64,000 nt of DNA from Atrichornis clamosus (GCA_013400975.1 WBMZ01006400.1:496001-560000), one strand, 5' to 3'. Counted from the first letter of the stretch, positions 46,004-60,882 are shown. The notes: generated from the sequence alone by a model not told the origin. Made by a program: numbers and translations.

Positions 46004-48168
46004 CACACACACTCCCAGCCCATGAGTAGCACAGCAAGGAGTATCTTACAACTTGTCTTATTCACTAGAGAAGGGATTATGTTTCAGCCCCAAGCAAGCA
46101 GGCTCATTTATGCCCCTGAAGCTTGTGCAGGGCCAGCCCAGTAACAACTTGCACCACACACAGTTCTCTAGGGACTTGCCTTATGTGTTATTTTAAGGCA
46201 TTTTCAATTATTAATGCAGCATAATACTGAACCAGGGGCTACATTTCTTAGTACAGAACAATGCTCCACTTCCCAGTTTACACTGAAATGTCTCCCCATT
46301 CTATGTCATAACACTGAGGATTAAACAGATCATCTCGAGAATGAGTTTGTGACAGCTGGAGACATGGAGAGCAGTTCCAGTAAATCACCCTGCCAAAGCA
46401 CAAAATTATAGCATCTAAGATGAATTAGCTAATACTGCAGTGAATAGGGTCTGAATTTGTTTCCCCTACTCCTCCTGCAAGTAGACAGTGAGTCCCAGCA
46501 AGGCAGAAGTCTGGGTCTTACAAGGAACAGCTTACCTGAGCATACCTCCAAACTTTCCCTTCAGCTGGAGAAGATCCCTTCTCCCTCTGAGGAAATAATT
46601 TATGCAGTAAACAAAGCACAATCTGAATTTATTAATGATCATCTCAACAATAGTTACATATATGAGCACACTCACATTTCAAGTGCTCCTTTGCCATCTC
46701 TCTCCATCCCTGATGGGAATTCACCTTCCTTTCAGGCTGATTTTACCTATTCCCAGACAACCCACTTCTGGGGGTAACACATGGAGAGGATTTGCCTCTA
46801 CCACGAGGAAAGTTGGCTTTCCTCCTTTAAACCAGGCTCCCGGGAATAGGCAACAGTCTTTTCTACATACGTTTATACCTTATATATAAGTCCATTATTG
46901 CATGTCATTTACCAACACTATGCAAAACAACACAACCAGCACCTTCAAGATGAAAAAGGACAGGGACACAGCTTATGATGATTCCTCTGGCATCCAGCTC
47001 TTTGAAGAGAAACTTCTAATACTGTGCGTTAATTTAATCCTGAAGTTTGTCACTGCAGCTGCTGGAAGAGTGACTTTCCAAACACTGTTTCGACAGCACT
47101 GTTCTGGACAGCATCTTGAAACAAGATTATAGTGTGCACCCGAGTTGTCAGCAAGTACTAAATCAGTCTGTTGGTGTTTTAAATGTGTGACATTGTGCTC
47201 AGGACCATCTCTCTTTCCAGAATACCTGATCAAGGAGAATAAAGCAATTGCTTCTCATCTGAATTCTATGAGAACATTGGAAAACTCTGGGCCACTAAGG
47301 AAAACGACATCTTCATGATGGTAGCCTCATGTTGATGCAGTCACAGATTAACTTACCTCCTGCATATAGTAGGGAGTAAAAAATTGAACTAAAAAACTGC
47401 ATTTCTAGGAAGATTCAAATGCTAGTGCATGAATATCAGCAGTTCTTGTGTCCACAGGGATTTTATAGAGTGGTTTTGAAACAATCTGTGCATCTGAAAA
47501 TACCACATTTTTCAATGAGCACAGGAAGTCTGCAAAGCTTTTTGTGCAAAAAGCAAGGTTAAAACTCATTAAAGCTCACATCAGGCATTTGATGGGCTTT
47601 ACAGGCTGCCTTACTGTCTAAAAGTGAAAAATAACCGGTAGGAATTGGTTTATGTTTTTAAATGTCCTGGATTCTCCTCCTCTAGCTAGGAAGTAAAATT
47701 GCCCCATGCAGACACATATTCCCCTGATAATTCTTCTCCTATTGTTTTAAAATTATGAGTTTTGACAAGGGTTGTAAAGATTGCCATTAAACTCTGCTCA
47801 AGAGCTGCAATGGAGTGTGGGGAAGAAAGTAAAAATAGTGAGGATCTGGGCCATATTTGTCTCCACCTCACACAGCAGAAGAAGGAATCAGTAGCAGGAA
47901 CGCTCAGGCCTTTTCCATCTCAAGATCAAGTTTTACTCCGTGACCATGAGGACCTGCACTGTGAGTGGCCCTGGTCCCTGGAGATTGTTTTTCCAGTCAG
48001 GGAGAAATGAGCCAACAGTGTTTATTCAAAGAATTATTGAAAAGAAAGTCTCACAAGGAAAATCCCTGTTTGTGGCTTTCTTTGGCAGCAAGAAAAAAAT
48101 CAGGGACTACTCCAGACTGCTCCTTAAATTATAGAGAAGTCATAAGCTTGTTCCCACATAAAATTATG

Positions 48169-48210
48169 TGCAAAGAGTAAAATATTCTTTTGCAAAGACT
48201 AAAATATTCT
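48169..48210 (+). repeat. 20-bp direct repeat, 22-bp period
   Basis: TGCAAAGAGTAAAATATTCT at 48169-48188 recurs at 48191-48210 with one change (AGAG to AGAC), separated by two T residues. It is a small tandem duplication in AT-rich DNA. Confidence 0.93.
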
Positions 48211-51200
48211 GAGATTAAGTCTGTGACCTAAAATTTCCAGTATATACAAACCCAGATTAAATCTGCCTTTTTAATTTTAAGAGCTGTCAAAAAAACTACC
48301 ATTAAAATATATATATATACAGAATAATGTTTGATACAAGAGAAAAAAAAAAACAAGTAAAACATTATTGGTAAAGAAAAGCCAAAACATTAATAAAACA
48401 TTTCCAGTTTCTCTTTTTAATTTCTAGAACTTTTATCTGATTTAGCACATCACTGAAAATCCTAAAATCCTTGCATTTTAATTCGGAAGTTCGATTGAAA
48501 TTTTTTTTCTGTAGTCAGCAGTGTCAGTACACAGACATGTTTGTACAGTTTACTTTACAGTGTACTTTGTTAAATCCATGTAAAACTTGAAATTTTGTTT
48601 CAAGGGAACTCTGGATGTATCTAAATAATTGAGCAAGAGAATCTGGTTAAATATTTAGAAAATGTATATTGGCATTTTTATGTTTTACAGTACCTGCCTA
48701 TTAAAATTTATGGTAAGGAAGATTCTATTAAGCTTCTGAGACACTAAGTACTAAATAATCCCCGAAGGGAAGAGAGGAGGGAATACAAGTATTTCCTTGC
48801 TACTTGACTGTTCCCAGAGTTTTCGAGCAAACACTACAATCCAATCTGCATTTAAAGAAGTTAACACTATGGTTGGGTGCAATGAAAATCATTTTATCCA
48901 AAAACTTGCTCACCTACTGAGACTTCTTGCATCTGCCAATACAAATTTGCACATATACAACAGCAGCTGTTATTCCATCTAAATGTTTCCATCTTGGACT
49001 CATCCAGTACAACGTCAGGCACTACTTTACCTGCAGTCCTGTGCTGCGTGGGTATGAGCTGAAAAAAAGAAAAGAAGGATACCTGAAAACTTAGTCTCAG
49101 GCCACAGAAGTAGTGGTAAAGAAGGATTAAAAATCTGAAGATGCTTATGGTGTGGAACAGGATCTCACATTTGCCCAACAGAGAGCAGCTGTGGATGATG
49201 TCAATGGCTTTTGCATCACAACATTAATATTTTGACAGTCAGATCGAAGAAGCCAAATAGGACTTTATCAGCAAGTCAAGCTGAGCTCTTCTGAGTTAGA
49301 GTCCAGAAACATGGGGCAATAATCAGCAGACTCCTTGATCGACAGTGTCGGCACCAGGAAATCTCTCATGGTAATGTCATGAACCACTGCCCAGCTGCTG
49401 CTGCATGCAAACCACATGCACACATGCACACCTGCACATGCATAAACACACTGAGCAAAGTGGTCTGTTCTCCTACAGGACTCTAAGTCCTTTTAATAGC
49501 TTGAAACACACAACTGAGAATAAAAATTTAGTTGCTTTTACTGATTATTCAAAATAAAAGAACGCGAGATTAGGAAAAGAGCAGCATATTCTACCACATT
49601 ACAGAGAAGCAAATGTTGCATGAACCATGCTCCTGGTCAGAAGAAAAAAAAAAAAGAAAAAAATCAGGGCACTTCTGGTCTGTGGGCAGATTAAATGTGC
49701 CAGCATAGCAGACACTTGTCCTGAGTTTCCTGAATTGATTTTAGACACAGAATCTGTCAGACATCTAATACAAAGCTACCCAAGGCGAGAGCAAGGTGAA
49801 TGATCACTACCTGTATAACTCTGCCATCAAAAGCAGTCACAGCCTTGGAATTCTGAAATTATTTTTTAAATGGCTTCCTTGACAATTTTCTCTCTGACTA
49901 GGAAGAGCACTGACTCATTTTTTTAGTTACTTCTCTGATTTGTTTGCCAAAAAATGCTGCAGCAGAGATGCTGCTCCAAGATGACAAGAATCTCAAGATG
50001 CCTGGAAAATGTATTTTGCGAGACTGACAAGTGAGCTCAAACAAGAGGTTGTGTCAAACAATATTAAATAGGTTTGGGAGGGTCACTCGTTGACTTTAGG
50101 TTTTTGACATATTGTCTTAAATTGCTCAGTTCTTTCCTTGTTTGCACTCTGCTGTCATTAGGACGTTATGAAGAGTCTGACTTTGAAACTACAGCTGTTT
50201 TATTTCATTATTTTGTATTCTGCAGCTATTCCACACAAGCTGCTGGGACCACAACTCCTATATAGCACCCAGCTAAATTCCAGACGTCATGAGGTTATTT
50301 ATAATTTTATATAACAAGCAATTCAATGACAGAGTGAGAAGGGATGATTCAGATTCGCTGACTTACTGACCAGGATGTGCATTTCATATCTGTACTTGGT
50401 GAATCTTGACTTCTATCTCATCCTTGAACTTGCCTAAATTTTGCTGTTTTAAATTAAATATAAAATTAGGAAACAAAGCCTACTCCCAATTTTTAATAAT
50501 TTAGACCACATTAACTGTCATTATCCATAAATCACACTACAGCTTTTATGTTCTCAAATTAGAGCCTGTGCAAGCACTTTCAACATAACAGTGATAGTTA
50601 TTTCACAATTGCACATCTGTGTTCATTAAGGTTCTGTCTGAGGCACTCATAATGCTCTTCTTAGAAACATGCAAGAGAAGAAAATAACTAATAATATCAA
50701 GTATAATATGACGTGCAAAATAGCAGAAAAAGGAGTCTTACTAAATGACCAGAAAAACTTGTGTAAGTTTTTTCATTATTTCAAGATATCAGTTATCTGA
50801 AAATTATGGACTACATTAATTCTACCACTAATGTATTTATTAGATATCTTTAACTTAAACATTAAAACTTCCACCAGAGTGATTAAAAATGTTTTATAGG
50901 AGCTTTGGGGAAAAAAAATCAGGTTTGCTACAGAGCAAGGAAAAATTCTCTCTAGCTACATGTTTACTTATATGTCTTCATGCTCAAGTTTGAGAAGGTT
51001 GGGCTTGTTCTTTAATCCACGATGGAACTCAGGGTCTGAGGCAACCTCACTGTGACACAGTTTGGGCAGAACCTGCTCTCAGACATACCCACACTGTGTT
51101 TATGTGACAGCACAGACTGTGAGCAATAATTCCCTGCACCCCATCCCAGGCTGGGGGTGGCTTATGGTCACTTCTGCTCATGACTGATAGATATTGATAA

Positions 51201-53155
51201 GAAAACGCAAATAAATCAAATACAACTGAATTAACTACTTCTACATAAAATATGGAGAATTTATACACCTTGTTGCCTCTTCAACTAAATGTGGCAAGTT
51301 AATAATAGCCATAAGAAAAAGGTTTATTGTATGCAACATGCCTCCAAAGCTCTGAGCGCAGAGATTTTCTCTTCCATACTGTTTAAATATAGATGAGCGG
51401 TTTTTCAAAAATGGTAGAATTATTCAGTTCTTTCTTATTGATAAAATACTCACAAAGGTCGCAGATGCAGCACTTTATAGATGATAAATATTCCCAACAG
51501 GAAAATCCACTGAAAAAAGCTACTGTGACCTTTTATCCGTTGCAAAATGACTTCCCAGGCAGTAACAGCCCCATTTTGTTTGGTTGGTTTTTTGTTTGTT
51601 CTCCCATGAACTTCAAAGATGTATTTTATTAGTCATTCCAGGAAAAAAAAAAAACCAACACAACTCAGCAACATTGCTAGTAAAATTCAGGAAGAGATTT
51701 CAGATCATTCCTGCCGCAGAAAAGAAAGCAAAGCACTATGCATGGAGAGAATCAGTGAAATCAGGACATCCTTCACAAAATTACTGCTTCATTATTTGTG
51801 CCCCTGACGCTCTTACATTCTTTGCTGTGCAGTCATGTGCCTATCCAAACTATTCCTCTGTATTCACATTCATACATTTATCACATCATACGCATGCACC
51901 TCAACAATACGTGTGCAGCTACGTATTATTTGCACAGAAACAGAAGAATGTAATAATAAAACAAAATCTTACTGTTTCTTAAGCCTAACTCAAAACTTGT
52001 AAGACTTCAACAGCATATTTTCAATGTCTTGAATTTGAGACTGGGTGAAGGCATTGCACACAAGTGCTGACAGTGCTGGTTTGTTGTACCACACCATCAG
52101 GAATGCTACATGCACAGTATGTTTTGTAATAAAAACTTGGAGGTACTCAAGAGCACCTTAAAATGTTAATGATGCCATCTTTCGTAGGAGACAAACCTTA
52201 AATACAACCCCCCATGCTCTAAGACAAGGAAAATATTGTTAGCACTAGCCAAGAAACCCACAGAATTAGGTAAAATAGCTTTCCCATAGGAAACAAGCCC
52301 TCAGCACTATGGCTCAGCACTCCAGGACACTCCCATTATGAAACCTGGAAATATGTCATTACTGAAGTCTACATCCAAAGCCCAGGAGGGGTTATTGCTC
52401 TACAAGAACAGGAGCCCAGAGCAGGTGATTTCACTCTGGCCCACAGTGGCCTCAAGCACAGCTCACAACACACACTCCTGGATGAGGAGGGTTGGTTTGG
52501 AAGGAACAGTTCTCACTCAGCTTCCAGGTTCTTTGTCCTTTTCCACTGACAGGACAATCTACTGTCGAGTGCTTGCTAATTAGTATCAGGAGTCAAGGGA
52601 CATGCTTAGGCTCCCCGTGAAAGGGTAATCCTGGCCCCTTGGCTGAGTGTCAGGCAAAGCCCAAAGACTTCCTCCCACATCAAGATAGCAAAGCACGGGT
52701 GCAATCCAGATTCCAGCACTTTCTGGCACTGAGTGGCAGCTCAGCTCCAGTTTCTCCCTTGGCTTCCTGCAAAACATGAGGTGGGGGTGGATGGTGCTTT
52801 TCATATCAATTTGGGCCTCAAGAGACTACAGCATCACAGCGTGTAAACACCAAGGTGAGCAGGAGGCAGCAATTCCCCCAGAGGCATTAGAGCCTGAGAC
52901 AGGCTTTGGATGCAGTGATTTTTGCTTACCACATTACAATGGAAACATCTTTTAATACATATCCTTTGGGTCCTATATTCCTGTGGCAGCTTTATCTCTG
53001 ACAGAATTAAGTGCTCAGTCTTACCAAGCAATCACATACAAATTAAGAACACCTAATAATCATTATTTTTGACTGACTGGCAAGGGCTATTGGCTGATCA
53101 TTATAAGTTACATCTTTTAGGTCTTCACCAGAACTTCTGGTTCCACACAGTCATC

Positions 53156-53192
53156 TGCATTTTTAAATGCATTTTAAGTGCATTTTTAAATG
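53156..53192 (+). repeat. 14-bp direct repeat with self-complementary unit
   Basis: TGCATTTTTAAATG occurs at 53156-53169 and 53179-53192. Each unit is nearly palindromic (GCATTT..AAATGC), so the stretch can pair both within and between units. Most likely it is a local duplication in AT-rich DNA. Confidence 0.85.
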
Positions 53193-56100
53193 GACTCAGG
53201 ATCTCATACTAACTCTTTTACTCACATGTCAATCACTCACATGTCTTTGCTGACTGGAAGTGGCCCATGCACTTGAGCAAAGGGTACAGACATGAATGAG
53301 AGAATACAGATCCAGACTTCCTTTGTCACATTTTGTTTACACAGGCTTGTGATTATTTCATGTTAAATGTATTGTTGATACATTTCTTCATAGCTATTCC
53401 ATTTATAATTTATTTGTATAAAGGCTATTACAGCATCCTCTTATTACAAAAAGAGCTTCTGGTGTGTTGGGATTGCTGTCACTGAAATCAAGGGATTCTT
53501 TGGGTTCCATGTGTGAATTCCCTCCTCATCAGTGAACTGATTCTCTTAGAAGGCACTTGTGGATTCTTCAAGCTTCACTTTTAGTTCTCCGCTTGAAGAG
53601 CAGCAATGCAAGGCATCTACAAAAATACCCACAAACCCAAAACAAACAAGAAATAAAAAACAAGAAAAAAACCCAACACAACCCCCCCCAAAATAAGGAA
53701 GAAACTGATAAAATAGAACCTTAGAGAAATCTAAGCCACCAAACGGCACTCCAGACCCATGAGACTGAGGGATAGCAAACCAGCTGGCTATGGCAGAAAA
53801 GTTCCTTTAACCTGTCACCTGAGCTCATCACAGGCAGCTATAACAAGATTTTTTAGTGGGGCTGTGGGGTAATGTACATTGACATAACCCTATAAAATCT
53901 GAGAGTCCTGCTAGAAGCCCCTAAATACCAGAACACGGACACAATGCACTTGCTAATGAGAGCAGGGCTTGTGCACAGTTGGGGTAGGAGCTGATGAAGA
54001 GTTCCCCAGTCCCAGAGCACTTTGCCTGCACACCAAGCAGAGCTGTGCAGTGCCTGGCTCACACCACTAACAGTGGCAGATCAACTCTGCCATCTACCCC
54101 TGCCATGCCCTGTGCCAAAGCTTGCGCAGCTGCAGTTTTACCTGATTCACTTTTCTGCATTTCAGATTTTTGGATCCAACCTCATGTTTGGTGACACTCT
54201 CTCCGTGCCCCGCTGAGCACTTGTCTGCACAGAAATACGGAAAAGCAAATCAACCACTCTTTTCAAAGACAACTTGCAGAAAGATTTTTGTGAGCTGAAC
54301 GCACTTGAACTGAAAATTTAAAAAGGGAGGAGAACGTGCTCATGCTGCTCTGCAAATCATTTGGAGGCTCATCGTTACCATTACCTGCAAAAGGCTACCT
54401 GCTGCCAGCAGCAACCAGTCTGTTTGCACGTACTCTTTTGTCCTCTCACCACCACGAAGGAGCCAAACATTTGGAGCCCTTAGCCAGGGAAGCAGTCATA
54501 GTAGGTACAATCATAAGTTAAATTATAATTGGAAGCTACGGTACAATAGTCTTAGATGAGGGATCAGTGCTTTCGAAAATGGGCAGGAAAGGAGATACAT
54601 CTATCTCTGCACACTTTATTGAAGTCTGATTCAAAGTGCAGTGTTGGTGATTTAACATAAATGCAACACATTTTTATAATCCTTATCAAACGTTCACTCA
54701 CCAGATCAGCATAAAGCACAGCTTATTAAAATGGATAAGAGGGGATTATGTGATTCCCATTGTGAAGAAAAAAAAGTATTTAAAATACAGAGATTCTTTA
54801 ATCTGTTGCTCAGAAGGCACCACGCATGTTGCTGAAGGAACAATATGTGTGCATCCAACTTTTAATCACACAGGTCCTGACAAAGAGAATAGTGAAATGA
54901 TTCTTTCCAGCACATAGGATAAGCTGTTAACAATATAATCCTGATTGCATGTCAAACTTTGATGATTTTGGTTTGGTTTCTGAATAAGTATTTAACTGCA
55001 CTTTGCAAGTTATAGCAACAAGGATGAGATTTCAGAGTCTAAACACTCATTCTAAAGTTTTGCATATCTATTTTGTGCACACATAGTGTTTCCTAACAAA
55101 ATTTTAAGTGCTGATCTGAGATTTAGCAAGCAAATCAAACAAAATTTGAGCATGCACAAGACCATATTACATTTCTCAGCAAAACCATATCCCAAATAAA
55201 GACATCTCTAATAAAAGAAGTAGAATATTAATCAGGACCTAAACTAAGCTTTCAACAAAATATTTTCAGATCACAGTTTATAGTATTGGCTTGATTTAGT
55301 GAAAGAGAGCATTATAACCTTAAAAATTGTCAGAAGTTATATTTCTTCAGCTGTATTACTTGTGTTTTTAAAAGTATATTTAGAAAGATGCTGAAGAAAA
55401 GGAGATGGGACATGTCTCTTCTTGGAAAATATTGAAACACCTGTATCACCTGACTTCTCAATGAACTAGGTAGTGATGAAGTCTTGAGACAGTCACACAT
55501 ACATATAGGACTAAAAACTGCACTTCGCAAAAGCTCAGAAGAAGTTGCAGATTCCCACATTAGACTTTATCCAGACTTTGTTTTGAATAAAATTCCCTCT
55601 TTTATTTTGTCAGGGGTTGACTCCAGCTATGAACTGCCAGACACTTGTTAAGTATTGAAAATGAGGAGGTAACCAAAACCCCTTGAAATTTATTTATTTC
55701 TGCAAAAGAAATCAAAGCTTAAACAAAATCCTTACCTTTTGTAACTTAGACAAGTGTGACGTCCTAATCATGTATCAATGACAAATATTTTTCTCAAATC
55801 TCATCTATCAAGCACAATTACTCTACTGTTGTGGTGAGTCAGTGTTCTGTATGAATTCACTGATCTATTATTAGTTAAAATGTTTAGTAATCAAGTATAT
55901 AGTTGAACGTTCTTTACAGTAAGTCTATACAGTTAAATTCAGAGAAGACAATGTTGGAGGACATTGCAACTCTCATGGTGCTTTCAGGACAGTGATAAGC
56001 TCTTCTCTGACTTAGAAGCAGCCTTGCACAGTAGTTTGTACTTTCCAAATCATACCTGGGGGAGTGGTTTTACTAATATTACAGGTATGGTCAGAAAGAA

Positions 56101-59100
56101 GCTGAAGATACCACAGTAAAGAAAATACAAGAACCTGAGGACATTTATGCATAAAGGGAGTTTTACTACTCGTGCATGCCTGTGCTTTCACATAGGTTCT
56201 GAAAATAAGCTGATGCCTTCAGCAGTTATATTTGCACTTAAATAGCCTTTAATCACTCAGAATTTGTCTTGTGACTGGGAGCAGATTAGAAGAGAGTGCT
56301 TTCAATTTACATCATTCATACAGGAATTAAAAAATAAATACTGTAATAATGAAACCTAATAAAATTATACCTTCCTTAAAATGAGGTCATAGCAACATGT
56401 TATCATTAGATGGATTCAATTTTGTATTACATCCAGGAAAACAGAAGAGCTTGGCACAAGAAATTAATCCTTTTCAAGAGCCATTGGTGTTGATAGAAGT
56501 GTACATGCTGTTGGCAGGACCCTCACAGTAGTGCTCTGCTCAAGCCCAAGGGCAGAACAAACACGAGCAAGTCAGTACTGAAACCAAGTGCTCCAGTGGA
56601 ACATCACCTGCCACCACAAGTGTATGCAATAAGGAAACTGCATAATGCTATAAGGAAACTGGCTTAACAACTAGAAAGTTCCACCAGAAATATTAACACC
56701 TGGAATGAAGTGTCTGTCAGGGCTGACTCTTTTGGCCACAGGGATGTACAGTGGTCCTGATGTACTTGCGACCTTTCAGCATTGTAGGAATGATGTTACA
56801 CGGGTCCAAATACAAATTCAAATGTTGTTCATGGTCGTCTTAAACACACTGCAACTTGAACTTTAACTGCTGTTCCTTTAGCATTAAAGATAACTAAGCA
56901 CATTTTAGCTCTTCCATCAAGGAAAAGGAAAATACACTGCCACGACTCAAGTCACCACTTGGAGAACCAAGTGAAACAACGACTTTTCATGTTCTTTACA
57001 CTAATTCACTGCCCATGTTTTTGGAAGATATGGGGAGTTTTGCACACTGCTCAGCAGAACTCAGTAGTTTAATTTTTGCCCTGTTTCTTGCGTGAAGAGA
57101 GCCAATACATGTAAATGCTGAGCCAGCCAAACATGTCATCACTTACATCAATTCTACCTTTTAGTTAATCTTCAAAGAGTTAATTCTTCAGGTGAAACAG
57201 CAAACAGTATTTTTGACTCACATTGATAAAATAAATTATCATAGGGCTATTTTATTTTTAAATATTGATTTTAGAAAGGAATTGCATGAGTTCCTTGATA
57301 AATAGACTAGAACATCAATCATGTAATTTACTCTGACATTGAGTGAGATGCGATATCAAAAGTGGGAATTTCTGAAGGTGGCAACTTGTTAAGGCCAGAA
57401 GTACAATCACAGTCTATGCACACAGCAGTGGCCTCCCTACCTCAAATCACTGCTGTGTTCATTGTGAGCCAAAAGAGATGGTCAGTGACCAAAGCAGTGT
57501 ATGAGGTTGTCAGCTGGATTATCTAAGTGAACCAACATTATTATTTAATGCTAACAAAAGCTATGGTGGGAATTCTAAGTCCTTGTTATTTTAAGTGGAA
57601 AACACATATGATAAAGCTAAAAAAAATCTAAAACATTTCAAAACATGTTTTAATAATGATTTTAGGAAAAAGTAGAGATCTGAAATAGAAAGCAACACAA
57701 ATCTAAGTTGCCAACAACCTATATTCTTTTGAAGAAAAAACACATACCTCTTAGAACAGGTCCTTTGTAACCTTGCCATAATTTTGGGTTTGTATGTATT
57801 ATTCATTTCAAGAGGTGGTACTCGCCACGTAATTATTGCTGTAATTCATTCCTTACGTTGCTATGGATTAAACAGTAACTTATCTGTAGTAATTATGCAA
57901 TAGGCTGTAACTAACTGAAATATGAATACTGCCAGTTTGTCCCACTGTGTTTCAGATCTGCTACATAATTGTTAATGTTCACAACAGTGCAGTAATTGAA
58001 TTACAGAACATTAGCCACATGATTATTATGATCGTAAACTGCTATCAAAGGGAAGACTGTGAAATAAGACTCCAAACTCTGAAGTTATGAAGTTCATACC
58101 AAGCTGTATCTCTCCTACTCTTAGGCTGACTCATTTAATCACTATCACAGCCATTATTTCTTTCACCTGTAAAATTTCAACACACACAACCAGCCTTATC
58201 TTCTTCTGAAAGTTTCATAGTTCCAAGCTTTCAGTTTGATTTTAATGCAACCTGTGTAAGTCCTCCAGGTTGCTAAATTGGCCAAGTTTCCAACCCTGAA
58301 AAATTTTAACATATTTGAATGAGGCTACCTTCTCAAGAAACACTGAGCAGTTATCTATCGGCTCCAGATTTCCAAACTAGAGTCTTCCTCACAAATCTGG
58401 TGGGATTCACTTGATCTGAAGTCAGCTTTAGGTTGAATGCCCGGTCTAAGACAGACATACAGTTTCCATCACAAAAACAAAAAATCCAAAATAACACCCA
58501 AACATTTCAGGAAGGAATTCTTCACAAGGGAAGGTGTTTGAGTGGATGTTCTTGGGAAATATTTCTGTTGAGGAGCTTTGGTTAAATCCCCACTTTACTT
58601 TCAACTCAGGGTATGCAGAACTCTCAGACAACACCATTTTGGTCACACAGTATTGGTGAACCAAAATAATTATCTTCTAGATTTTCTTACATGTGTGCAA
58701 TTGAAATACAAGGTTACCAAATCCAAAGAGACTGTCCATTTTCACTCTGAAAGCATCATAGTCCAACCCATATACTCATTTTATGTCACTGTTTCATTGG
58801 GAAGACTCTATCCCTGAGTTTTACATCTTAAATATGATATTTTCCTCCTTAGTAATTAGTTGCCTTTTTTTTTTTGAAAGATGACCTAAATGCCACGCAT
58901 CAAAAGAATGTGACTGAGAACATAATTGAAATAATTACTTTTTAAAAGACTTCTAAAGTGTTTCCTCCAGAATACCTACACTATCAGAAAGACATGTAAT
59001 GTAGACCTGCACAAGTGAAAACAAATCAGTCTGGAAACAGCAAATGTGAACTCTTCACCCACTGGGGCTTTCTACATCTGGCACCTCTGGGTTGTTCTTC

Positions 59101-60519
59101 CACCACTACACAGCTTTCATGAGCTCTTTTAATGTGTGAAGCTGCAGATTATTTGTGGTGAATAAAGCCCTAACGGATTACTCATTGTTAATTAAATAAC
59201 CTGATTCTGTCCACTGAATCTAATGCATTATAGTATTTAATGTTTGTTTGGTAAACTGCTTTGCTAAATGCTCCTTTGACTTTTATTGGTAATAAACATT
59301 AAGCATTTATGGCCTGTGAAAGCAGTTTCACATCTAGCTTATGCTGTTACTATTTACAGTTTGTTAATGAAATACCATTAACTTGCTCCAAACTGCAAGT
59401 TGTTTTTGTTCTACTCCTTAACTTTTATTATATAGCATATAGAATAAGTCAATGGAAATCGCATGAGCTATAAGCAACAATAGCACTTGTTACAAAAAAA
59501 ACTTACATCGTCAAATCCAAACATGTTTTTAACTACATAAAGCTCCAACTAGTATTTCTTTCCTTTTTATACCTGCTCTTGCTATGTGCACACATACATT
59601 TATTTGCACCTGTCATTCCCAGTCTATGTTCCCTGCAAAGGGGGTCATCAGTTCCGTGACTTCATGGGAAACATTTGAGACACGTCTGTGGAAAGCCTGG
59701 CTCAGTCCAAAATTAAACCTTTGCTGTGCATGACAGTGGTTTCACACAACTGCAGCTATCTGATCTTAGCAGCTAAAATGTGCATGATTAAAAATAAAAC
59801 TTTCTCCCCCTTCCAGAAAAATGTGCTCACGCTCCTCTCTCTGTGCACTAACACAACACAACTCCTGAGAGCTCTTGAAATTTAAGAGCAGCAGCCTGTG
59901 CGTGCAAGTGATTTGTGTTGCTACACTGAACAAGCAATGCATTTTATCTGCCAGGGGTATAAAATACAGGGTTCTGCCGATTTAACAGTCTCCTGTCCAT
60001 CATGTACAGTGGCAAACAACTTAAGTGAGCACAACTCTCTGTAAGGAGGAGGCAAGTGCTGTATTGTTGGGGAAAGAAACACAAACACCATGTTTTTTAA
60101 GACAGTTCTTTTTTTGTTGTTTTCAAGTTATTTTCTTTGACTGTTATATATGCATGACAAGCATACTTATTGAAGATGTCGTGTAATCATCCCTGTTGTT
60201 TATCTGCTTGGTCTGTGTCTACAGAGAAGAACATACTACCCAACACTTATGTTCCCTTTGCAATGCAGACTTGAAAAGGTATTAAAAAAAAGGTTTGGTC
60301 TTTCTGATACATTTAATGCCTGTAAAGAAAGCACTGTTGTGACAGTGCTATTTTCTCTAATGGAAATAGTTGAGTGATTCATTATTCTCCTAAGGAAATG
60401 TCTAATTTTGATTGAAAAATTCATGAAATAAATGAGATTGCAAGAATTCCAGCTGTTGTGTGCTTAATAACAACAACACATCTATCAAACAATGAATAAT
60501 ACACAGTTTCAAAAGAGGT

Positions 60520-60882
60520 GACATTTAAGATAGGCTGAGGGGAGACCTTGTTGCTCTCTACAATTACCTGAAAGGCGGCTGTAGCCCGGTAGGGGTCAGC
60601 TGCTTCTCCCAACTAGCAAGCAACAGGACAAGAGGAAATGGCCTCACATTGCACAAGAAAGGTTTAGAATGGATATTAGGAAACATTTCTTCATCAAAAG
60701 GGTGGTCAAGCATTGGAACAGAGAGCCCAGGGCAGTGGTGGAGTGACCATCTCTGGAGCAATTTATAAGACACGTAGAGGTGGTGCTTGGAGATGTGGTT
60801 TAGTCGTGGACTTAGCAGTGCCGAGTTAACAGACTTGATAATCCTAACGGGCTTTTCTGACCTAAACAACTCCCTGATTGCA
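60520..60882 (+). mobile_element. CR1 LINE fragment, 3' end
   Basis: The sense strand reads 'aggctgaggggagaccttgt', 'tgctctctacaattacctga', 'aggacaagaggaaatggcct', 'ggtttagaatggatattagg', 'ttcttcatcaaaagggtggt', 'gcattggaacagagagccca' and 'tggtggagtgaccatctctg', then a decayed tail ('ttttctgacctaaacaactc'). It is a clear avian CR1 covering the end of the ORF2/3' UTR region. Minus-strand open frames here are antisense CR1. Confidence 0.92.

Larger units (their letters stand above)
46004..60519. other. Long unique noncoding interval
   Basis: About 14.5 kb without a recognised gene or interspersed repeat. The longest frame (51584-51982 plus, 132 codons) has no domain. Two blocks stand out as candidate conserved noncoding elements by texture: about 57820-58060 and about 59140-59410. 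Both are rich in TAATTA/ATTA cores. Local duplications at 48169 and 53156 and several A/T runs are also present. Confidence 0.55.

Noticed and set aside
51584..51982. 132-codon plus-strand open frame
   Set aside because: No family resemblance; includes poly-lysine and other residues produced by an A run, and overlaps two other frames.
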